From the NCBI GenBank assembly GCA_023213395.1, contig CM041465.1, positions 227,361,741 to 227,425,740 of the forward strand: a stretch of 64,000 nt of DNA, given 5' to 3'. Every line of letters starts with the position of its first letter. Positions within the stretch are counted from its first letter, which is position 1. The stretch comes from Cycas panzhihuaensis. Lineage: Eukaryota; Cycadophyta. Positions 23,766-34,799 of this stretch are shown here, piece by piece. A program made the translations under genes and the position numbers. Under the pieces are notes generated by a model. The model worked only from the letters and a program-made list of their open reading frames with translations. It was not told where the DNA came from and did no database searches.

Positions 23766-24039
23766 CATAATGGAAATTCAACAACTTAAGAGGACAATAA
23801 ACTAGTCGTTATGACTTGAGGAAGTTAGACCAAATAGAGAAGGTAATAGTAATGAGCCATCCTATGATAAAGTACACATAACACTAGGTCATTCTATACC
23901 ATTATGGGAAAGGAATATAATAGAGGATTTTAATGCAGAATTGTAAAACCTTATTGATAATAGAAGAACAAGAAGCCAACATACTAGTTAGACTCTAAGG
24001 GTAAATACTAATGACTACAATAATCTTGTTTCATATAAA

Positions 24040-24790
24040 GAAGTGAAGGATGATCTAGGATGGAGAGTTATAATAGAGGAGGAGTATGGATTAATCATGA
24101 AGAATATAGCATAGGATTTAGTTACTTTACCTCTAAAGAAGAACCTAGTTAGATACAAGTAGGTCTACATGATAAAGTTCCACTCTAATTAAGAGATGAA
24201 TAAGGATAGACTTATTACTTAAGGGTTTAAACAAAGGAAGGAATTGATTATAAGGAGATATTTGCACTAGTATCCAAGAAAACCATAGTCTAGTTGATCA
24301 TTTCCTTAGCAGCTACATATGGTTGGGAGTTATACTAGATGGATGTTAAGTCTATATTTTTTAATAAAGATCTAAAGGAGGAGATTTATATGTCATGGCC
24401 TTTAGGATTTATTAAGAAAAGTTAGGAGTATCTTATATATCATTGAAGAAATCACTTTATAGCCTGAAATAAACACCTTGTACTTAGTATAATAAGATTG
24501 ATGCCAAACTAAAAGGAGAAGGTTCTGTTGCTATAGACTTGGATTCAAATCTGTTTAAAATGAGTACGACTTTGATAATCATTATTATGTTGTATATGGA
24601 TGATTTAATCATTAGAGGCTATTGTAATAAGACCATTATTCAAGTAAAATCTAATTTGGAAGTGACCTTTGATATGACAGACATTTAGCCTCTACACTAC
24701 TTCTCAAGTATTAGAGTCAAGTAGATGGAAGATAGAATCATGATGTTATAGACTCAATATATAAAGCTCCTAAAGAAATTCAAGATGTTG
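24040..24790 (+). pseudogene. Copia B reverse transcriptase
   Basis: MLYMDDLIIR (24588-24617) is the copia YxDD catalytic box with both Asp intact. The region 24120-24300 holds remnants of the 'W..V..P....vi..kWvf..K' start, and VTFDMTD...PLHYFSSI (24661-24710) corresponds to 'F.MkDLG.l.yfLGIe'. Several frameshifts and stops. Confidence 0.8.
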
Positions 24791-25029
24791 GACTATAAAT
24801 TAGTTGCAAAACCATATGATAAAGGCACAAAGCTAAAGAAAGACATGGACAAACCCTCTATAGATGGTGCTATATATCATTAGTTAGTAGGAAGTTTGAT
24901 CTATTTGACTCATACTAACTACATATCACCTATATTTTTAGATTGGTTTCCTATTATATGCAGAATTCTCAAGAACCACATTGGTTTGTAGTGAAGAAAA
25001 TTCTAAAGTACTTGAAATGAACACTTAAT

Positions 25030-25560
25030 CATAATCTTGAATACCTTCATGGTGAAAAGATAAAGTTGTGTGGACACACTGATGCTAATTGGGGAGGAGT
25101 CTTTAATGATAAAAAATCCACTAGTAGACATATCTTTGCTGTTAATAATAGATTTATTTTATTATAGTCAAAGAAATAACACACAAAGGTATTGTCTTTT
25201 ATAAAGATAGAATATCAAGGATTTAGTGTTGGTGCTAAAAAAGCTATATAGTTATAAGGTCTCTTAGAAGTTCTTAGAGGATCACATGGCACCCTAATTA
25301 TTTTTGTTGATAATTAGAGTACTATTCTCTTATCAAAGAAACCAAAGTTTCATGCTTATACAAAGTATATTGATATATAACATTGCTACATTTATGAGCA
25401 AATCAAATTAGGAAAGTTACAATTTGACTATTATCTAAGTGAATATCAACTTATGGATATTTTTACCAAAGCGCTTATTTAAAATCAATTCACAAAGATG
25501 TGTACTAGATTACGACTCATAGAAGTTATCCTTAAGGATGGATGTATCAACAAAGATAAA
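25030..25560 (+). pseudogene. Copia B RNase H
   Basis: LCGHTDANWGGVFNDKKSTS (25065-25125) is the first Asp block, then IEYQGFSVGAKKA (25206-25244, Glu retained), FVDN-stop-STILLSKKPKFHAYTKYIDI (25301-25378) and LMDIFTKALI (25452-25480). These are the standard copia RNase H landmarks in the right order. It degrades the RNA strand during cDNA synthesis; inactive here through stops. Confidence 0.88.
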
Positions 25561-25630
25561 GAATAAGGATAGTCTAGTTTTCATGATAACTAAATTATTA
25601 TAGACTCCCTACATTTACATTAAGAGGGGA

Positions 25631-26107
25631 TGTTAGTGTGGTAGTTAATTACTAAGCCACTTGTTAATATTAATGTGTGGTTTAATTATGTGATTAATGA
25701 AAAAGTATAAGTTATTTAGAAGGTCATAACCCTTAATAGTTGACACCTCTTAAGGGATTATAAATATCCCAGAGTCTATTGTATATTCATCAAGTAACTT
25801 AAATAACTCACGCATTTTTATTAATCATATAATTAAACCACATTAATATTAACAATTGGCTTAATAATTAACTGCCACACTAACATCCCTTAATAGTTGA
25901 TACCTCTCAAGGATTATAAATATCCTATAGTTTATTGGAATCAATGTGATCAATGGATCTTTTGTGATGGGTTTTATCTTAAAAGGGTTTCGCACATATA
26001 TCATATATACTATGCAATTATTCTCTATTTATATTGTTTTACTTATTATGTATGGTAAAGATTTTGTAGTGTATAAACATGCATGCATTCATTTATGTTT
26101 CTTAATA
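25631..26107 (+). repeat. Copia B 3' LTR with internal inverted duplication
   Basis: 477 bp against 340 in the 5' copy; the polypurine tract aagagggga lies at 25622-25630. The extra ~137 bp sits after about 25799. It comprises an inverted copy of the first ~70 bp of the LTR (25815-25885, ending ...ccacactaaca, the complement of the LTR start), then a second direct copy of the TATA-bearing piece (25886-25935, with ggattataaatatcc). After that the LTR resumes with ttggaatcaatgtgatc. Confidence 0.9.
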
Positions 26108-26112
26108 ATGGG

Positions 26113-26191
26113 AACCTATAGAGATAAAAAATCAAATGGATATAAAGATTAATCAAGGAAAAAGCTTTGTAAGAAGTGTAAAGAAGTAAAA
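26113..26191 (-). pseudogene. Element F integrase fragment between B and the TRIM
   Basis: 79 bp of F stranded between two insertions. By position and weak similarity it corresponds to 27650-27720 of element D (integrase core, minus strand). Ends in TAAAA (26187-26191), the left target duplication of the TRIM. Confidence 0.55.
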
Positions 26192-26390
26192 TGTAGCAAA
26201 CCATTATACCAAAATCTCAAAGTATTAGTGAATATATAATATTACCTCCCCTATAAGGTATTGATGTCTTAATAACCCACTCTCTATGACTTATGCCTGG
26301 TAATTTCACACCTCATTGGGCCCCATATAAAAACTATTATGCCAATGTTCTACTGAGATCATTCCCTTTGAGAATCAAACCTATGACCTT

Positions 26391-26403
26391 AGTTCTAATA
26401 CCA
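26391..26403 (-). other. TRIM primer-binding site
   Basis: On the minus strand TGGTATTAGAACT, two C-to-T/G-to-A steps from the initiator-Met complement, one base away from the right LTR. The following minus-strand bases (aaggtcataggtttgattct) resemble the leader commonly seen in plant TRIMs. Confidence 0.75.
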
Positions 26404-26423
26404 TTGATAACAATTTGTTATAC

Positions 26424-26782
26424 TGGAGTGTTTCCTCTTAGAAAATCAACCATACAAATATAGATTAATAGAAATAGAAGACAAACATCACCTTAAAGAG
26501 ATAAAATATGCAAATAAATCATAAATTGAATATTAAGGGGAGTATTGAAGTACTTTCTCTTGAAAAGATAATAATAATCAATAAACTTTACAAGTGATAT
26601 TTGACCCTTTAAATAGATATGTAAGGGTCTTCTTCCTTGTGATTCTAGTGGTGGCCCTAGTGACCTTACATCTTATTGGAGGGCTTAGTAGCCCATGCAT
26701 AAATCTTAATAACTAAAATCAATACTTAACCCTTTAGTGGATCATACTTGCTAGTGATTAAGAAATGTGAGATTATGTTACA
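26424..26782 (-). repeat. Element D 3' LTR with G-rich polypurine tract
   Basis: 359 bp (plus: tggagtgtttcc...gattatgttaca). A minus-strand TATA-like tatttaaagg lies near 26604. The polypurine tract is on plus C10-T-C5 (26784-26799), a long pure C/T stretch. Confidence 0.9.
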
Positions 26783-26799
26783 GCCCCCCCCCCTCCCCC

Positions 26800-27640
26800 T
26801 CTTGAGATGTTGAGTCCTTACAACATTTGAGATGAGGATATTATTGGACGAACTAGTTAGATTACATCATAATTGACCCACTATACTAAATACTCAAAAG
26901 TAGTATAATTCCAAAGGTGGTATTAGTAATTGACAAGGATTTTATCAGGTGGGATTATAAGAGTTTTCTCCTCACAAAGAATGGGTAAGGTGGTGTGGGA
27001 TGTAACTTTAGCTCTGAGGTTTTTTTTAAGGCAAGAGATATGAAATATATTATGGATATTGGTCTTTACAGGGAGTTCAAGGGTATAAGCAACTTCATTT
27101 ATTTTATAGAGAATTTTATAAGGGCCATAATAATGGAGGCTTAGTTTATGGCCTTGATGTGACTTAAGAGATTATTGCTTGTAAGGTTAGAGGTGGAGGA
27201 ATACTAGATCTCTAATGTCAAAGGATTGATCAAACTAATGGCAATCAATTAGTTGCTTCATTCAATTTCAGGCAATAGCCAGATTCTATCAAAGGTTATG
27301 GAGGATTTGGTCTATCTCTTAAAGCTTTTACTCTATAGAGGTTATTCAAAAGTTTGTGGCTAAGGTATGGTAGGAAGAGGAGTGGTAACCATAGAGGGCT
27401 AAAAGGAAGGATACACGAGTGGCAAAATGGTGAGAGGAGTTATATTAATAGTCTACTAGGGAGAGCTAAGAGGTCCAATTAGCTTGGTATTCTAAGGTAA
27501 AACAACATAGATAGGTTTCTATTATTTTATTTAAGACCTCATATTGGCCATCTATTTATGGGTGGTAGGTAGAACTCATGTTAAATAAGGTTATAAAAGC
27601 CTTAAAGAGTTCTTGTTAAAAGGAGCCAATAAACTTGGGG
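26800..27640 (-). pseudogene. Element D integrase C-terminus and chromodomain relic
   Basis: The minus strand reads KINEVAYTLELP then IHNIFHISCLKK (around 27020-27120), the classic post-core integrase segment. After it come LIIPPDKIL and FEYLV-stop-WVNYD (26860-26960), a decayed chromodomain ('eIld.R....r....eYLVkW'). The Trp and Arg codons have partly become stops. Function in the family: binding histone marks and directing integration. Confidence 0.72.
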
Positions 27641-28180
27641 TCTTAGTCATAAATGATGGATGAAGGAAAGCCATAAAGGTAAAATATAAATTTGATATAT
27701 AAATTAGCAAGACAGGAGGACATATATGAGATGTGAACTAGGAGGAAGTATGAATACTTGATTAATCGATCAATGATTACCCAAATAGAATCAAACCTAA
27801 TATATGGAGGTAGCCTGTTATAAAGTCTATGGAAATATCTTGCCACTTACCTTGTGGAATATTTAATAGTTGGAGAAGTTTGGGAAGGGCTTTAGTATTG
27901 ACTTTGTCTCACTAACATGTGTCACATTCTAGTATGAAGGTGCATATGGTAGTCTTTAAATGAGGCCAAAAAAATTCACACAAATGTGTCGATAAATTTT
28001 ATCAAACCCTAAGTGGCCACCAAAGGGAGAAACGTGGTATTCTATTAGGATTCTAGGTATGAATAATGAGAATGGGTGGACAAAGATGTGATTTAAATAT
28101 AGTAGGTAATTGTTAAAGGTTCACTAACCTTTGTGGATAAAAACCTTTTTACTCCATTTAGGATAGTCAGGTTTGACCTA
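27641..28180 (-). pseudogene. Element D integrase, zinc-binding and core
   Basis: An open stretch 27643-27846 reads DSIWVIIDRLIKYSYFLLV, the 'D.i.vvvDRltK.ahF' block containing the second half of the core. Upstream, around 28000-28060, SPFGGHLGFDKIYR is the zinc-binding 'gGHsG..kT...i' block with His kept. Integrates cDNA; inactive by stops. Confidence 0.78.
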
Positions 28181-28329
28181 GTTTTCAACCTATAATTCAT
28201 TGACCCAAAGGGGTTAGGGCCTGGTCATGGTATAGAGGCATAGCTTAGAAGTACTATCATCGAGGTAGAAACATTGAAGGGCATATGTGTCTGTATTATC
28301 TTTTCCTTTTTTATACAATATTATAAAGT

Positions 28330-28640
28330 CAAAGACCTATAGATAGTTGACCCACTTAGCTTATTCTTTAGATAAGACTAACTAATCCAATAGATTATGG
28401 AGGCTACAATGATCCATTAGAATGGTGAATTTAGAGCCTAAGAGGTATTACCACCATTTATCAATAGCATGAAAAATACCTTTTATCTCCTTCTGGTAAG
28501 TGGAGAGATGGAGGTCATGACCTTCCAATTTATAGCTCTCGAACACGATGGGATAAGAGTCTTGCATCAAGACTATACCCAAGCTAAATCTTGAGGCATC
28601 ACATTTAATTTAGAAAGTCTAATTGAAATCAAGAGTCATG
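28330..28640 (-). pseudogene. Element D RNase H
   Basis: IKCDASRFSLGIVLMQ (28560-28610) contains the first Asp. LSTYQKEIKGIFHAIDKW (28440-28500) contains the Glu. FTILMDHCSLHNLLD (28385-28430) contains the third Asp. Near-canonical Ty3 RNase H with few stops, one of the best preserved domains in the window. Confidence 0.85.
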
Positions 28641-28859
28641 AGGACTAAGGTAGAGATCATTACAACCTTGAGATAAGAAAAAATGGCATTCACTTCTAGA
28701 GACCATTGGAAAGCATTTTTACTGAGGAGATGAGTTAAGGGTGTAGTGAGGGTGGCATAGTTATGCACAAAATATCAATGGAATCCTATGAGGTCAAAGA
28801 ATGCACATAGTTAGGTAAGGGTGATGGGTGTTAACCAAGTCATGATGATAAATATTTTG

Positions 28860-29500
28860 TTGGGATCCATGCATACCCCTTTCAACTATATGATATGCCC
28901 TAAGTATTTGAGTTTAGATTCACCAAACTCACACTTAGATAATTTTGCATAGAGTTAGTGGTTCTGTAATGTTTGAAGAATAATTTTTAGGAGTTGGATA
29001 TGGTAGTCTAGATAGATACTATAAATGATAATATCATCAAATAAGACTATGACAAATTTTCAAAGATAGAGGCTAAAAATTTTGTTCATGAGAGCCTAAA
29101 AAGTTGTCAGGGCATTACAAAGGCTAAAGGGTATTGTATGAAACTCAAAATGGCTATGATGTATCTGAAATGTCATCTTATAGTAATTTTCCATGGTAAT
29201 TGGGATCTAGTAGTAACCAAATTAAAGGTCTAACTTAGAAAAAATAGTCATGTCATGGATTTCATCCAACATATCATCTACATAGGAGGTGAAAATTTTA
29301 TTTTTTATGGTAATTTTATTTAGTTCCCTATAATCGACATAAAGGTAGAAGGAACCATCCTTCTTCATAACTAAGATGATTAAAGCCATATAAGGGCTTT
29401 TGCTTGGTTGGATTATACCCATGTCTATGGGCTCAATCATGAGTTTCTCAATTTCATTCTTTTGAAAGTATAAGTTATAGTAGGGTCTCAAGATGATAGG
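28860..29500 (-). pseudogene. Element D reverse transcriptase
   Basis: A clean 90-codon stretch (29222-29491) gives NEIEKLMIEPIDMGIIQPS, then ILVMKKDGSFYLYVDYRELN, the RT N-terminal block. The catalytic box is LFDDIIIYS near 29020-29045 with both Asp intact. Further on, KLSKCEFGESKLKYLGHIV (28905-28960) is the thumb-start block. Stops between. Confidence 0.88.
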
Positions 29501-30002
29501 GTTGTGATTATATTAGAGGTCAATTGTATGATAGAAACTACAATTAGGTAGGGTAGTGGTAGGCAGATGGGTAAATACCTGCTCATATTGGGTAATGATA
29601 TCTTAGATACATAGGTGAATTTATGATTTAATTTAAATATTATTGAGTTAAACTATGTATCCTAAGTGAGATTGAAGATGGTGTTTCATATATCCTAGAG
29701 AGACCACTTAGTTAGGATGTGACTACATCCCATAAATTTTGTGATTTCAACCCATTTGGTCTTTAAAAGTAATGAATGGGTTATTAGGTAAGTTATTCAT
29801 ACTATAAGTTTCTAGGGTTTATAACCATTAAATGCCCAAGATAGCATTAGACCTTCTTATCAATAAAGCATAGAAATATGATACCAAAAGGTAGGAATCG
29901 ATTTAGACTTGGAGGTTTTTAATAAAAATAGTGCAATAGAGCTTTTAATACCCTAGTAGATAACATGTAAAGCCAATTTTTGCTGCTATATATAGGTTAA
30001 GT

Positions 30003-30260
30003 TGTCAAGCTATAGATATATTAAGGAAATTGAGTGAGACACCATCATTGATCAGGATTGACATTGGAGTCTTGTGAAGAATACCTCTAGTGCATAGGGG
30101 TTCGGGATAAGAGGTGGTGGTGATAGTGGATAAGGACACTTTAGGATGAGGGTCTAAAGTAGGGTCATCATGGGTTACATCTTCTGCCTCAAGTTTAGAG
30201 TTAGAGTCAAAGGATTCATCAGGGAATAGGGATGGCTCAATGGAAAAAACCATGTATCAT
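30003..30260 (-). pseudogene. Element D protease
   Basis: An 82-codon open stretch (30005-30253) ends in MSILINDGVSLNFLN. This is the retropepsin active-site block normally V-L-I-D-G/S-G-S-T-H-N-F. The catalytic Asp is Asn and Gly shifted (I-N-D-G), so activity is lost. The N-terminal part is the acidic linker after gag. Confidence 0.72.
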
Positions 30261-30559
30261 ACCTTACAAAAATAGCCATGCCTGGAAGTCTACTTTTCTG
30301 CACATTATATATAAAGACCAACCTCTAGTTAGCATTGTACTTTAGCTTGTAAAATTTTGACTCTTTTGGTAGATGAGTCATCATTTTATTGATGGGTAGC
30401 TATATAGGTGGGATCATCCTATCATAGTCTGGGATGTGTAAAATCAAATTGAGAATGGATGACATCATCAAATAAAGGTTGTGATTGTTGAAAGTCTGAC
30501 TATCGAGTGTGTGAGAACTAAGGGTTATCTTGATAAGTAGTTAAGGGTCTATCTGTTAT

Positions 30560-31473
30560 AAGTTTGACCTCTACTACTGAGCCTACTTAAATGCTTTCTT
30601 AAGGGAATAAATTACCATTGTCTTTAGTCTCATCTAAATACAATCTTAGAGTCTATCCATATAGATATTGATCACTATTTATTTGTCCAAGTTTTGACTT
30701 TATAGCAAGCTATTATATAAAGCTTAGAATTCATCAGTGTAGGCCTCCACTGTTGTAGTCTATTTAAGTTGAGTAAGTTATATGAAGAAGGATTGACTCC
30801 ATATGTCTTTATATTGTTCAAAGAAATAATTAATAAAGTGGGACTATATTAGGTAAGAGGGATACTCTTGCTTCCATCAATTGAACCAACGGTGGGCTCG
30901 TCCATCTAGGTAGATAGATGTATATAAGAGTTGATCTTCCTCTGACATTAGGTAGAGTGTGAAGTATGATTCTAGCTTGTTAATCTAGTTACAAGTACAC
31001 TCTTTATTCACATCTAGATCAAATATAGGAATATTGATTTTATGGTGAAAAAGAGGCTACCTTACTAGGTAACCTCCTCTAGGTACATTACTTCCTTGGA
31101 AGGGGGAAGATCGATTGCCAATCATATTAGAAGTCCATATGCTTTGGAGTTGAGATTGCAATAGTTGCTAGATTTATATAAGAATCTCTACTTTAGTGCT
31201 ATCAAATTCTAATTTTATAGGAATGTCATTGAATATGTTATTAACCTCTAGTTTAAAGTTGTTCAAGTCATTGGTTAAGTTAATATTTTCTCTCCTTATA
31301 TTTTTGCTATTAGAGCTATAAAAGGGGTTTAAAAGAGAGGGAATGAGCAGAAAGAAGGGAAATAGACAAATGATACAAATCAAGAAAGAATAAGATGTAA
31401 GAACGAGGGAGTTGCTATAAGGAAGAGAAGGGGACAAATAGGATGTAAGATGTTTATAACCTATTGACCCCAA
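30560..31473 (-). pseudogene. Element D gag
   Basis: Retrotransposon gag (PF03732-type) around 30850-31050: INIPIFDLD, INKLESYFTLYLMSEEDQ, YLDGRAHRWFN, matching 'P.FdG.....Wi...e.yF......e.......L.g.A..W'. The N-terminal stretch 31174-31473 is open but has no known motif. Forms the particle shell. Homologous to the F gag at 49000-49745. Confidence 0.78.
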
Positions 31474-32625
31474 AAATTACATAAACAAGATATTTAGCCC
31501 ACTTGGAGGAGTACAAAAAACTTATTCAAATGGGGTTTATGAGATTTAAAGGTAAGTTTGAGGTGGTAAGGCCCACCAGTGACCCAGGTACTGAAAAGCA
31601 TAAAAATTATTTGTAAGAACTAACCTAGTGTAAAATAACCAACACAACATATTGATTGAAATAAGGTATACGAGTTGTAATGGTAGTTTTTATCTATAAA
31701 CTTCTAATATAAAGCATAATTAAGTGTAGTTTTTTTTTTTTTTTTCTCTCTTCCTTTTTTTTTGGAGTTTAATTGCATTGGTAGTTTTTTAATTTAGGTA
31801 GTATTATGAATTTTTTTTTTCCTTATATGATGTGTCTTGAAATCTTAATCAAGAAGTAGAGCATGTAAAGTAGGGTTTAAGTGATTGAAGATATCCTACC
31901 AACCACTAGACAAGGTATGCTTGGTCTTATAGGCTTGTCAATAAACTTCTTATATTGAAGTTTGGGGTAAGTAGCTTTATGCCGCTAACCACTAACCACT
32001 TCATTATAGGACTTCAGAGGCCCATAGTTTACCTATGCTAGGAAGGATTTGGGATATATAAGGATCCTTCTACATGCTTGAAGGTATATGGAGGTATAAT
32101 TTTATAGCTAAGTCCTATTTAGGGCTTGGTTAAGGAGTATTATCTCTAATACTTCATGCAAAGAGTAGAAATGCCATGATGTGCTTAACCAAAATGATAA
32201 ATCCTTGTGATTTTTAAATACCTCTAATACAAGGTCTCTACCAAACTACTTTGATAGCTACCAAGTGGTATTATCTACCCAAGAAAAAGGGGTGGGAGTG
32301 AGAAAGGGTAGCCGCTGAGTAGTATTACTTACCCTTGGACTAACGACCTAGTATAGAATTGAAATAAATGAATTAAACTAAAAATATATATAAGGGAAAA
32401 ATAATGTATTGGACATTACCTAGAGGAAGAAATTCCCCTTCCCTTGTGACTCTTGAGTTATACTAGTTCTATTCCTCAATCTTTGTAGAGAGACTACTAA
32501 GAGAAGGTCTTTTCTCAATCTCTACTTTAGTAGAAAGAGTCCCCGATTTGTTAGAAAAAATAAATTCTAATTTTTTTTTAGCCTATTAAGTAGCTTCCCA
32601 TGTCACAAACATGGCTTTGATGCCT
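31474..32625 (-). other. Element D leader and primer-binding site
   Basis: About 1.1 kb of untranslated leader with T-rich tracts (31731-31745, 31810-31820). The primer site at 32612-32625 reads AGGCATCAAAGCC on the minus strand, a decayed TGGTATCAGAGCC, next to the right LTR. Confidence 0.75.
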
Positions 32626-32920
32626 TAGAGCATTTCCTCTCGAAAAATCAACCTTGAAAATTATAGGTTAATAAAAATAGAATCCAAATATCACCTTAAT
32701 GAGATAAAATATACAAATAGATCACAAATTAAACACCAAAGGGAATACTAAAGTACTTTCTCTTTAAAAGATAATAATACTCAACAACATTTATAAGTGA
32801 TATTTGACCCTTTAAATAGACATGCAAGGGTATTCTTCCTTGTGATTCTATTAGTGGCCCTAGCAACCTTACATTTTATTAGACGGCTTAGTGGCCCATG
32901 TATAAATCTTAATAACTAAC
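32626..32920 (-). repeat. Element D 5' LTR, first part
   Basis: 295 bp; interrupted by copia C after CTAAC and resuming at 46363-46427, together about 360 bp, matching the 359-bp left LTR. A TATA-like tatttaaagg motif (minus) is kept near 32815. Confidence 0.9.
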
Positions 32921-33246
32921 TAAAAGAGGTTAATGTATCAAGGTCATTTATGTAGATTAATTAAGTAACCTTAAGATATATTGTTAGTGTTAGTCTCTTA
33001 GTGAAATGTAATTTATGTACATTTAGATATAATTTTGGGTTTATTTCATTAGGCAAGAAAATCCTAACCCTAATGCTCACCCTCAATAATAAAAGACAAA
33101 ATCTCAAGGAGGGAGTCATTATTCATTCTCACCTCTAAGCTTGCTCTCATATCTTTTTTCATCTCATTTTCATTCTCCATTACCATTGTGTATATGTCAG
33201 TGATATATTGCCCAGATCCATTCTTCCTTCATATGGTATCAAAGCT
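32921..33246 (+). repeat. Copia C 5' LTR and primer site
   Basis: The LTR is 32921-33231; its first bases TAAAAG were TGAAAG as in the 3' copy (G-to-A). After a 2-bp spacer the primer site TGGTATCAAAGCT lies at 33234-33246, one base off the initiator-Met complement. Confidence 0.92.
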
Positions 33247-34455
33247 AGAAAGGGATCTATTCACTCCATTCTACTTGTATGGAGTCATTTTGCCTCTCCT
33301 TCACCTTCAATGTAAAGTATTGAGAGTGCACTCATCATTTTTAAAATTTTGAGAGCTTAAAATTATATTACTTTATATGTTGTTGCTTTCTCTATATGTG
33401 CATAATTTGAAAGGTGAAAAATATAGGTTTTGAAGCCGTTTGGTTTCCATAATAGTCCTGAAAGTATTAAAGGCCAAAAATTTTATGAAAATTTTGACCA
33501 CCTTATATTTTAATGAAATTTGGTGTGTAGGGTTACTTGCTAAGAGAATCATTTTTGTCTTCTAAAGTAACTTCAGATTTAGCCTACAACAGTGATTTTT
33601 AGCTAAAATAAAAGGTTAAAATTTATAAATAAGTGACTTAAGGCATTTTTCCTAATGAAATCCTTTAAACATGAGCTAAAAATCTAATAGTTCTTTTGAG
33701 GAACCTAATATATTTATGTCTTAGAAGTATTTTAAGATAAATCTCATCAAATTTTATCCACTAGTTAGTGAGATCTTTGCAGCTTTCTCAGGAATGTTGA
33801 ATTTGCCTAGTCAAGCCCACAAAAGACATTGCGAAGGCATTTTGGGTAGTTGTTTGTGCTAATTTTGGAGATGGTACAGAAGGAAAAGTTGATGTATATG
33901 TCAAGATGTAACTTTTAACATATTGAAGTTTAAATTTTGAGACAGTAGATATGGCAAGATTCTACTTTTTTTTTTTTTTGGGAAAAAAAAAATAATCCAT
34001 TTTTTAGTACTTTATGGATTTTATATTGATTTTTTTAAAAACATATTTAGAAACATTGTACTAAAGTAAGGGAAACCTTGGATCAGAAGCAATATCTAGT
34101 TTTCCTATTAAATCTAGCATGCTTTTTCTATTTGCACACATAGCATAAAGTATCACATAAAGAAATAACAACAATAAAGTACGCACGAAAAGTAAGCAAG
34201 CACATTTGGCAACTTTCTATTTCAGTTTTTAGTTATTTATAAACAACTTACATTATTCCTAAAAGGAATCTCATCTGTACAATTTATACCACTAGTTATT
34301 GACTTGTACACACACTTGCCTTGGTTGAAATAAACCACAGTTAGTCAAAGTTTGAGTCCTAAGGGAGGTGTAAGTTTCATACTGGGTCTAGTCTTAACTG
34401 AAATAGTGGTGGAGGAATAGGTTAGTCATACCTACAACCTCTAATCAGGGATAAT
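33247..34455 (+). other. Copia C leader, first part
   Basis: 1.2 kb, AT-rich, no recognisable domain. Long T and A runs near 33970-33990. It ends in ATAAT (34451-34455), the left target duplication of chromovirus E. Confidence 0.55.
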
Positions 34456-34775
34456 TATAATGAACCTGAATCAAAAGAGAGAAGTCCAATTACATATGGT
34501 AACATAAGAGTCAAAATTACATATAAGAGTATGAAGCATTTATAATCACATGTGTCTATGGGTCTCTTTGAGGGGGCAACCTCTAATACCTAAAATCACA
34601 ATACTTCTAGATGATCCTTACTCCTACATTACATACATATATACAGGGCTATTAAGATTGCCTATCTCTTGGACTTATAAATGTGGGATAATTATAAGAA
34701 TAGAAATATAAAATTTGAGAAGAAGAGAGATAAGGGTTGGGTTCTTAACAAGTCCCCCCCCCCCCCCCCCTCTTG
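34456..34775 (-). repeat. Element E 3' LTR and C17 polypurine complement
   Basis: The LTR is 295 bp ending ...ggttcttaaca. The polypurine tract on plus is a run of 17 C (34754-34770) followed by TCTTG; on the coding strand this is CAAGA-G17, an unusually long G homopolymer. Confidence 0.92.
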
Positions 34776-34799
34776 AAAAGCTTTACCCTCAAAGCTTGA

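Larger units (their letters stand above)
14932..26107 (+). mobile_element. Full-length Ty1/copia element B
   Basis: 11,176 bp including nested copia A (about 6.1 kb without it). 5' LTR 14932-15271, 3' LTR 25631-26107, target duplication ATGGG on both sides (14927-14931, 26108-26112). Interior order is primer site, gag, protease, integrase, RT, RNase H, polypurine tract, the copia order. Both LTR ends read TAATA where TAACA is expected (C-to-T). All domains contain stops. LTR divergence is about 18% in the alignable first half. Inserted in the integrase of element F, opposite strand. Confidence 0.93.
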
